64,000 nucleotides of DNA from Macrolepiota albuminosa (Eukaryota > Basidiomycota > Agaricomycetes > Agaricales > Agaricaceae): NCBI GenBank assembly GCA_027475525.1, contig JAMWFC010000032.1:1612001-1676000 (forward strand), written 5' to 3'. Each line of letters opens with the position of its first letter. The stretch's first letter is position 1. Position numbers and translations under genes: made by a program. Positions 57,958 through 64,000 of this stretch are shown in pieces. Under the pieces are notes generated by a model. The model saw only the letters and a list, made by a program, of their open reading frames with translations, was not told the DNA's origin and did not search any database.

Positions 57958-60553
57958 TCAAATATCAAATGCATGCGACCTCCACCCTCTCTTCTTTTCT
58001 TCTTCAACTTTCTTCGTCTCAACAGCTTTTTGAAAGGTCTGAATCTTCTTCTGTCCATCACTGGCAAGACCCTTGAACTGATCCTGGATTTTTCCTGCTG
58101 CCTGTTTAACTTGCGCCGTGGAATCCCTCCCTTCGCTCTGCATCTGCCCAACAGACTCCCTGACATTGACTCCGGTAGCATCGTGAACAACAGTCTCAAC
58201 ACGTCTTGCAAGCGGCTCCGAAGCCGTGCCTATGGGACCTCTTTTATCCCCACTCAAGATCTGAGGCTCCGCACCCATAGCGAACTGAATGTTTCCACCA
58301 GCCTGCTCAACTACCAGACCTGTTCCAGTCGCGCGCCACTCCACACGCGATTCGGACTGCGTACTCTCGCGCTTGATTCGTCCGATTTCACTCCAAATGG
58401 CCGCCAGCAAAGATGCTCCACCGCCAACTGCACCTGTATCCTCAAACACCTCCCGTCGACGACCGACATCGTATGCCACTGCATCAGCCCACTCGATGGC
58501 AGCGCGTACCTGATTCGCGAGTGTTTTCTCCAGAGCATCGCGAAGGCGAAGAACGAAGATAGGTTTAAACATGGCCAACAGCACACCGTGATTGGACTCT
58601 TTAACTTCCAGTTGGACATCTTCGCTAATGCTAACGTGGACGTGTTCGACGACGTGAAAATGCCCACGTGCGACGCGAGAATCGGGCGAAGAGGATGGAA
58701 TGGTATGAGGGATGAGGCGGACTTTAATATCAAGGGAGACACCTTGAGGTGGGAGCGTAAGAGCGAGAAGACCGGTGAAGGAGCCAGGGGATAATGCGGA
58801 TGCTTGAAGGTCCTTATACCAAAAAGACACGTCTTTCAAAGACAGCTGAACAGCGACGACTTTGATTCGAGTCAGAGTGCCTACAGACGTGTGCGGGGAG
58901 GCAGAAGGAGAAGAGGCGGTTGTGATGTCGACGTCAGTGATATTGCGAATGTAGACATGTGAAGGTAAAAGGTTAAGCGAGGAAATGTCCAAATTTTCGA
59001 GGACAAATTCTATCTCTGTATCCTTATACTCAGTCCTGAGTAGAAAAAATTAGTAAAAGCAGCTGAAGGTAGAATATTGGTCAACATACCGTGGAACCGG
59101 AAGGTCGCCAAAGAAATTAACAAGACGAGGAATATAGACACGGAAGAGATCTTGCCAGAACCAAGTAGCACGTTCCATAAGTGCTTCTAAACCCGTTTCG
59201 GCCTGATCGCCAGCCTCGACAAGACCCCGTTCAGCATCTTGACCAAGTCTAATGTGGGCATCTCTGAGTGCCGAAAGGTCCTTGTCAGCAGATAAACCTT
59301 GTTGGAATTTTTGGAGTTCTGCTTTGACTTCGTTGACGGCCTTTAACCATTTTCCATCTTCCTCGTCGAGTAGAGCCTTCCATCGACAACGCAATTCCTT
59401 GCGTTTCAACTTGGATTCTTCAGATTGAACATACCCTTGCTCAACCAGATTCTTGCGTGCGAGATCAAAAAAGTCATCAAACCACTTGCGAAGCTTCGGA
59501 TCCCCCGCCACGGTATTTAGACAAATCCTAACCTTAGCGGTGAGAGGTTCGAGAGACACGGACGACAGACGCTCTAAAAACGTTTGAATTAGATCCATAG
59601 CTTTGGGAATGTGTTGCTCTGGTGTAGGGTCGTTAACGAAGGAGGCGAGGGAACCGGACTTGCTAGCATCAAGCGTCTGATGAACGCGTTTCTGTAGAAC
59701 AGAGATGACTGTCTCAATCGAGTCGCGATATTTGTGATCAGTTCGAGCACGTTCGCAAATCTTGGACGACTATGAGTGATCGCTGAAGTCAAGCAAAAGG
59801 AGAACGAACTTTGAGATAGGCATCATGAACTCGATTAGATGTCCTTTCAGACACTTCTTTGACGGACGAGGAAACGTTGCGGCTGGCGTCAATGACGGAA
59901 TCTCCAGCACCTTTGACGGCGTCCATACCATGCTCCCACTGGACTTTGACATCTTCAGCCTCATCCTCAACGCGTTTCTTGTCTCTGCCGGTGATACTTG
60001 TCCTCTCACCTTTCTGCACGCCCTGTTCGATGTTGCGGAGACTCTCCTTAGCGGATGCAGCGGACGATTCAATGAGTTCTGCTGCGTCCGCGAGGGAGAG
60101 GCGCGTGAAAGAAGCAAAGTCGGTGATGAGAGAGCCGGACTCTGAAGAGAGGGAAGTCCATATGATGGATAGAAGTGTTCGGAGCGCTTGGCGGAGGGCA
60201 GCGAGATCTGCCTTTGCTTGATCGGAATCAATTCCGGAGGTTTCCAAATCACCTTGAGTCAAATGCCAGATAGCCTCTTGCAAGATATTATCACCTGCGG
60301 AGAATGAGAAACATCTGAAAAGAACTAGACTAAACTCACCATTCTTGTTTGTCCCGAGCTTCTTATAAGCCTCAAGAACCTGACGTACACGTTTGGCTAG
60401 CAAACGGCCTTGGGAGCTGAGGTTTGTCGAGGACGTTGGTTCAATAGATGCAATACCGACATGATCAAGCCAGTCGATGAACTGATTGAGCTGTTGAGTA
60501 GAAGGAAGCTTTCCTGCATCGAGAGCGGCAAGTACAGAAGATGCTTTATCCAT
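57958..60553 (-). CDS. HAM1-like protein (N- and C-terminal HAM1 domains)
   Basis: Four exons join in frame: 60553-60340, 60294-59810, 59769-59090, 59035-57958, giving 818 residues starting MDKASSVLAALDAGKLPST. The first 500 residues are helical, with coiled-coil-like blocks and a FLERLSSVSLEPLTAKVRIC segment. The C-terminal half is beta-rich and contains HVYIRNITDVDITTA, VSFWYKDLQASALSPGSFTG and LALTLPPQGVSLDIKVRLIP, which match the HAM1-like C-terminal family of fungi, proteins with an amphipathic lipid-transfer-like fold. It ends in a Lys/Glu-rich stretch (FQKAVETKKVEEEKKRGW). The cellular role is not settled. The gene lies head-to-tail with the sacsin-like gene 180 bp upstream. Confidence 0.75.
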
Positions 60554-60732
60554 GAGGAATTGTAAGGCATCCTGAGACAGGACAATTGCTTATATGGCGT
60601 CCGTTATCCCAGCCGTCATTAATGACATCGTTTTCGATGACGACTTTGTGACTTTGAGTGACACAATGTCACGTTGTGGCGTGGCAAGTCCAAATTGGAT
60701 ATATATTCCAAGGCAATGCGACACAATTAGGT

Positions 60733-63700
60733 CTACATAATTTGTGTGTTGCGCTCCCGATACTCTTGACACTGTTGACTCAAGAATGATGCCTGATGTC
60801 TCTGTGCGATTTCTTCGACTTCGGAAAGGTGAAACATCCATCAGAACAGAATCAAATTGAAGGGCCAAGAAAGCTTACTCTTCTGACATGTCTCAATATT
60901 AATCAACTTCTTGCTAACTATAAGTCGCTGTATTTCTTCGTGAAGCCTATTCATAATCCAGAAATCCGAGAGTTTCAATATTTCTATCATCAACTGAAGA
61001 TCTTCAGAACAATTGTCAATAGTTCCTGTGTAGGCGAAATCTTCGAGCAACTTTAGAAGAGTAAACCGCTCATAAGGGAAATTAATCCTCACCAAGAGCA
61101 CACGACACACAACGACTCGAGTAATCTCTTACATTTATGGTCTTAGGATTGCGGACAGATGCCTCAAGATTAGCCGGTTCCATCTCGTTTGTGAACGCGT
61201 CATAGAAAAATGAACTATAAGTTGCCAAAAATGTGCGATGACAGGGCAGGATTTCTTCCTCCTCATCATCGCCAGCGGTTATAAACTTGACGTCGGTAAG
61301 TTTTCTAGCTCGCCGCATCTCCTGGAATGCTTTCCGAATCAAAGCTAGCTGATCAGAGTCTGAAGGACCCTCCAACGAAGGTGGGACTTTTGGATGTACA
61401 ACCGCTTTAACACCCGCTGCATGAAGCAGTTTCTTGTATGTCAACAGAAACGCTTTAACCGGGTGAAAGCGGGAAACAGCCCTTGTCTCGTTCAATAAAA
61501 GTTGGTCAGCCGTATGCCATTCCCATGTGGCAAACTCTGTAGGATCAGTAACATTCAAGAATAAAGGCTCGGCATGGAGTGTTACAAGCAAACTAGTATT
61601 GCTTTCTTCATCGCAATTGTCATTGAGCCATTCGTATGTCTTGACAAGTTCATGACATAGGCGACGACTCGAAGGAAAGTCTCGCAGAATCCGCAATGCG
61701 AGAGTCTTCCGGTGCTCAACCTGCAAGAGAGATAAGAGCCTGCTCCGACCAAAAAGATAATGAACCCTTGAGCTTACGACGTCGAAAAATGACGGGCGCC
61801 CAAAGGAAGGATTAGCGATATGAATCCGTTCCCCAGGCGGATGGAGGAAATGGGCTCTCTGTGTCCATACGATTGGTTCGAACTCTTGAAGCATGACCTC
61901 GCTGGGAGAGACAATTACAGGAAGCGGTTTTGCATAGATTGCAGGGTCCAGTCCCATAGGTAGTTCTGATCGTCTCCGAGAAGGGTCGCGGGGTATGAAA
62001 CGAATGACATCTAAAGTGGTCCATAGATATTTTTGATGCGATGTGATTCGAAAAGGTAGAACTTCACAGTACGCCTCGAAAACTATTCTTGCACGCTCAG
62101 GATTAACATCAGATACTGAGTTAGCATTAGCCAATGCACGAGCGCAAGCAGTGAACATGTTGACATCTAAATTCGCCTCTCTTTTCATCCCGAAAGTTAA
62201 TAACCGAGGCTCCAAATCCAAGAATGAATCCAGAATGAATTCAGGAGATCCTTCAAATGACGATATGAATAGACGATCGTGGGCGTAGAGATCCCGCGGG
62301 TGACGAAGGACCAAATTTGCATCTGGAACTCGCAGCGTTCCTACTGATTGAAGATTTCGAGAATTTTCGAGAAACATGGTCAATAGCTCCTTGTATGGGA
62401 CGACGTCATTCTCTGAAAGAGTGGGAGGGAGGTTCAGGGATCCAAAAAATTGCGGAAAGCTCAAAACTTCTTTTTTCAAGGTGACAAAACAGGGTGAATA
62501 GGGGGTAAAAGGAATGTGCAGGAATCTCCGAGCAAGATGGATGGGGATATCTGGTGGAAGCACCGTTACTCTGTCTGCTGATTGATATATCAGAGTATCA
62601 TCAAACTGATAGGTTGGCCAGATGGGTAATTGCCGCGCGAAGGCGAGGAGATGAGGAAGTAAACCGGCTGACGATCCTAGTTTCGTTCGGCACCAATGGC
62701 CGAACTGCTTTTGAATGTTTGCGTCCAAGTTGCCAAAATTAATAAGAACGACATGGCGTCTGGCGGCCATGGATGATAGGAAATCAGTAAAGGGAATGTA
62801 TTGGGAAAAGTCTGTTCCTGTGAGTATGGGGTTTCTGAGATAACGGGGAAGGTTTTCCGAATAACGTTCCACAACTGTAAGACCAAGGCTGGCGAGTGTG
62901 GGCCACAACCATGCATCTTCGTACTGAGAACTGAGAACGACGGCTGAACGATCCCTACAATTGGCAATTGAGGTATATACTCCCGCTCTGGTTGTTGGTA
63001 CAAGGGGAAAGGTGTCGATGTTTTTGTGATCCACTTTCAATCCAGCGAAGATGTTCCAGAAAAATGCAATCCAAGCCTGCACATTTGCATCGTGGTTGGC
63101 ACTGGTCGTTTCTGCCAGCACAGTTGCAAGCAGAAGCTTCAAAGATGGGCCATCTATCTCTTTAACATTAAACGTCTGGCGCAACTGTGAGAGCACGGAC
63201 ATGGACTTGAATGAGGCGTGAACAAGATGTCCACTATCGGGAAACAATGTATATATACTCTTCGGTGCTGTAAGGTATGATTGAGATGCACCGCTAGCGC
63301 GTTTGATAACGCCAAATTCCCCTGAAGCAAGTGGTAGAAGACGGAGATCCAGAAGATCGTCAGCATTTTGTCCGAGGAAGGTTAACAGCTCGTTGAGCTC
63401 CTCAAACTCTAAGTCTTCAGCGACATTCATTGAAGATTGACGGATGAGATTGCCAAGATATGCAGGCTTCAATTGCGTGAGTCCGGCGGCAACACACGCT
63501 TTGGAAAGTAGTCGGTGTGGCAACAGGACAACCGGCGGTCCAAGAAGTTCAAAAACTTGATCAAGAGCATCACCATCCTTGAGAGTCCTAAAGAGAACGA
63601 CTTCTCCCGAGGTTAAAGGGACAGGCTCATCTATGTACTTGGACCAGAAGACACGTTGATGCGACGCTTTCAAAGTCTTGTAAAACGAAGAGGTCACGAG

Positions 63701-64000
63701 CTGGGTGAATTCATCCTCTTCAGACCCGCATCCTGGCCACCACGGAACATTGTCATATTCGTGCTCGAGCAAGTCCGACAATAGAAACAGATACAAGGGG
63801 GGTACCACTGACGAAAGAAGCCATCGATTGTAATCTGCTGCTGCCGGGTCGAGATTGTCCAACCTAACTTGCCGCCGATCATCAGACAAGATGAAAGGCG
63901 CGCTTATATGGACTGGAAGTTGGTTTTGTCTCAATGGAAGCGAAGAGAAAAATTTGTACACATGCCGTCTTTCTTTCTTTGCCTGAGTATCAGTCCTGGC
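60733..64000 (-). CDS. Sacsin-like protein with C-terminal BTB/POZ domain, 5' part outside the window
   Basis: The reading frame is open to the window edge (ERRHVYKFFSSLPLRQNQLP in the first codons), so the N-terminus, where sacsin relatives carry a GHKL/Hsp90-type ATPase domain, lies beyond 64000. The large exon runs to about 61098, then a short exon to 60879 and a last exon 60818-60733. The middle part shows sacsin-repeat wording such as LPVHISAPFILSDDRRQVR and NRWLLSSVVPPLYLFLLSDL. The C-terminus is a BTB fold with LPCHRTFLATYSSFFYDAF, LEDFAYTGTIDNCSEDLQ and LKLSDFWIMNRLHEEIQRL. BTB domains recruit Cul3 ubiquitin ligases or dimerise. Function of these fungal fusions is unknown. The splice join near 61098-61039 inside the BTB domain did not resolve cleanly, so a small error or an unusual site is possible. 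Confidence 0.75.

Noticed and set aside
57973..58794. 273-codon plus-strand frame opposite the HAM1-like gene
   Set aside because: Antisense shadow; the minus strand has family motifs and consistent introns.

Overview
The window looks like nuclear DNA of a filamentous basidiomycete, most likely an agaricomycete. Genes are dense and split by many introns of about 45-90 bp. The families present also fit: an NB-ARC/TPR NLR with a long split N-terminal domain, a sacsin-BTB protein, a single-pass receptor-like protein, a HAM1-type protein, septin Cdc12 and intron-split histone H4. I cannot name the species. Exon maps given below were read by hand from splice consensus, frame continuity and family similarity.

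Layout. 1-8.3 kb: AT-rich, decayed Ty3/Gypsy-type retroelement (broken gag, protease, reverse transcriptase; no integrase seen) and repeat debris. 8.4-11.6 kb: intact NLR-type gene (minus). 11.7-13.4 kb: repeat-rich spacer with short hairpins. 13.4-15.2 kb: receptor-like membrane protein. 17.2-19.1 kb: NIF/FCP1-like HAD protein. 20.3-21.9 kb: septin cdc12. 23.2-25.6 kb: MFS sugar transporter. 27.9-30.8 kb: prp43 RNA helicase, divergent from tyrosyl-tRNA synthetase (31.2-32.9 kb). 33.1-34.8 kb: DnaJ-X co-chaperone. 37.5-39.3 kb: an apparently intact DMATS-type aromatic prenyltransferase in a gene-poor stretch. 41.8-42.4 kb: small membrane protein. 43.0-43.7 kb: HNH-domain protein, divergent from a WDR48/UAF1 homologue (44.1-47.9 kb). 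48.5-49.4 kb: secreted collagen-like/Gly-rich protein. 49.7-51.8 kb: monocarboxylate-type MFS transporter broken by a duplication. 52.2-53.1 kb: mitochondrial rRNA 2'-O-methyltransferase, divergent from histone H4 (53.4-53.8 kb). 55.8-57.3 kb: mago nashi and SUS1, divergent and both built of exons too short to form long ORFs. 58.0-60.6 kb: HAM1-like protein. 60.7-64.0 kb: 3' part of a sacsin-BTB gene running off the window.

Most genes are unrelated housekeeping functions (splicing, export, translation, ubiquitin control, septin cytoskeleton). The accessory part is the retroelement, the NLR and the prenyltransferase.

The most striking sequence-level signal is not a gene. Five perfect tandem duplications of exactly 77 bp occur at 1076, 6586, 39426, 43642 and 51206. 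They sit in unrelated contexts and two touch genes. Identical length and zero divergence point to a k-mer-overlap assembly artefact (k=77), so gene models at those places should be read with that in mind.
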